Assembly: GCA_029051835.1 (NCBI GenBank)
Contig: JAIDKJ010000057.1
Coordinates: forward strand, 1-6,457
Direction of reading: 5' to 3'
Length of the DNA: 6,457 bases
DNA from: Paramuribaculum sp.
GTDB lineage: Bacteria > Bacteroidota > Bacteroidia > Bacteroidales > Muribaculaceae
The position numbers were made by a program, and so were the translations under genes. The notes below the pieces were generated by a model. It saw only the letters and a program-made list of their open reading frames with translations. It was not told where the DNA came from and searched no databases. Shown here one piece after another: positions 5,895 through 6,457 of the stretch (within the stretch, counting starts at the first letter, position 1; each line of letters begins with the position of its first letter).

Positions 5895-6457
5895 TTATTT
5901 CAGCTGCGACTGCGGATCGAGGTTGGCTGCCTCGATATCCTTGTAGTAGCGGTAGGTGCCCACCTTCAGCTCTTCGCAAGCAGCCTCGTCGGCCACGATG
6001 AGCGCCTTCTCGTGCATCTGGAGAGCCGAGATGGTCCACATCTGGCTGATACCGCCCTCCACACCGTGGTGAAGCGCGCGGCTCTTGTTGTGGCCGTTGA
6101 CGATCAGCAGCACGCTGCGGGCCGACATGATCGTGCCCACGCCTACGGTCAGAGCTGTCTTCGGCACCAGATCGACGTTGTTGTCGAAGAAGCGCGAGTT
6201 GGCTATGATGGTGTCGCGTGTCAGAGTCTTCATGCGTGTGCGCGAAGTCAGCGACGAACCCGGCTCGTTGAACGCGATATGTCCGTCGGGGCCTACGCCG
6301 CCGAGGAACAGATCGATACCACCGTAGCTCTTGATCTTCTCCTCATAGCGACGGCACTCCTCGGCGGGATCCTCGGCATTGCCGTTGAGGATATTGACAT
6401 TTTCGCGGGGAATGTCGATGTGGCTGAAGAAGTTGGTCCACATGAAGGTGTAGTAGC
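5895..6457 (-). CDS. nagB: Glucosamine-6-phosphate deaminase (C-terminal part, runs off the window)
   Basis: Cytoplasmic enzyme that isomerises and deaminates glucosamine-6-phosphate to fructose-6-phosphate plus ammonia, the last step of amino-sugar catabolism. The frame is open to the window edge ([10 protein letters not shown] is the first readable part), so the in-frame Met at 6441-6443 is internal and not the start. By comparison with E. coli NagB (266 aa) about 80 N-terminal residues lie outside, including the phosphate-binding LPTG loop and the catalytic Asp of the NMDEYVG motif. The visible part keeps [14 protein letters not shown] (motif at 6261-6287, with the Asp, His and Glu equivalent to E. 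coli D141, H143, E148), ANSRFFDN (Arg172 equivalent), and NKSRALH (Lys208 equivalent). [12 protein letters not shown] keeps the residues that in E. coli bind the allosteric activator GlcNAc-6-P (S151, R158, K160), so allostery is plausible but unproven. The C-terminus LDPQSQLK ends in TAA at a normal length. Promoter not visible; a terminator follows at 5768-5820. Confidence 0.95.
   Translation of the reverse strand, partial: YYTFMWTNFFSHIDIPRENVNILNGNAEDPAEECRRYEEKIKSYGGIDLFLGGVGPDGHIAFNEPGSSLTSRTRMKTLTRDTIIANSRFFDNNVDLVPKTALTVGVGTIMSARSVLLIVNGHNKSRALHHGVEGGISQMWTISALQMHEKALIVADEAACEELKVGTYRYYKDIEAANLDPQSQLK

Noticed and set aside
1521..6457. Amino-sugar utilisation operon linking the hexosaminidase and nagB
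   Set aside because: The genes are on opposite strands, separated by an oxidoreductase, an antiporter and several terminators; only proximity is supported.

Overview
The window looks like chromosomal DNA from a gut-type member of the Bacteroidota, most plausibly order Bacteroidales; a Muribaculaceae-like genome would fit the fairly high GC, but that family-level guess is inference. The evidence is twofold. The promoters I can see have the Bacteroidota form (TTTG or TTG about 19-20 nt upstream of a TAnnTTTG-like -7 box) and genes lack Shine-Dalgarno sequences. The protein families (secreted TPR protein, secreted GH20 hexosaminidase with a C-terminal discoidin-like domain, NhaC, NagB) are also typical of that group.

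Layout, left to right. (1) A secreted TPR protein (34-1299, +), closed by a strong intrinsic terminator. (2) A 221-bp gap with that terminator and a promoter, then a secreted GH20 beta-N-acetylhexosaminidase (1521-3425, +). Its reading frame is cut by an in-frame TAA. The lost C-terminal 44 codons remain intact downstream up to 3560, followed by a second strong terminator. (3) A small flavodoxin-fold NAD(P)H/quinone oxidoreductase (3650-4207, +). (4) Converging on it, with only 14 bp between stop codons, an NhaC-type Na+/H+ antiporter (4222-5685, -) with a near-consensus promoter very close to its ATG. (5) A 209-bp gap with the nhaC promoter and a minus-strand terminator. (6) The C-terminal two thirds of glucosamine-6-phosphate deaminase NagB (5895 to the window end, -), running off the right edge.

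Functional links. The hexosaminidase releases terminal GlcNAc/GalNAc from glycans outside the cytoplasm, and NagB converts glucosamine-6-P to fructose-6-P and ammonia, so both belong to amino-sugar use. They are on opposite strands in separate transcription units, so this is proximity and not an operon. The antiporter and the oxidoreductase are convergent, so any link is weak. No RNA gene, CRISPR array, insertion sequence or phage gene was seen.

I do not see a new biological system. The most notable feature is the interrupted hexosaminidase. Smaller points are an overlapping bidirectional terminator candidate, a strand-specific terminator, a very short nhaC leader, and a short open stretch between nagB and its terminator.
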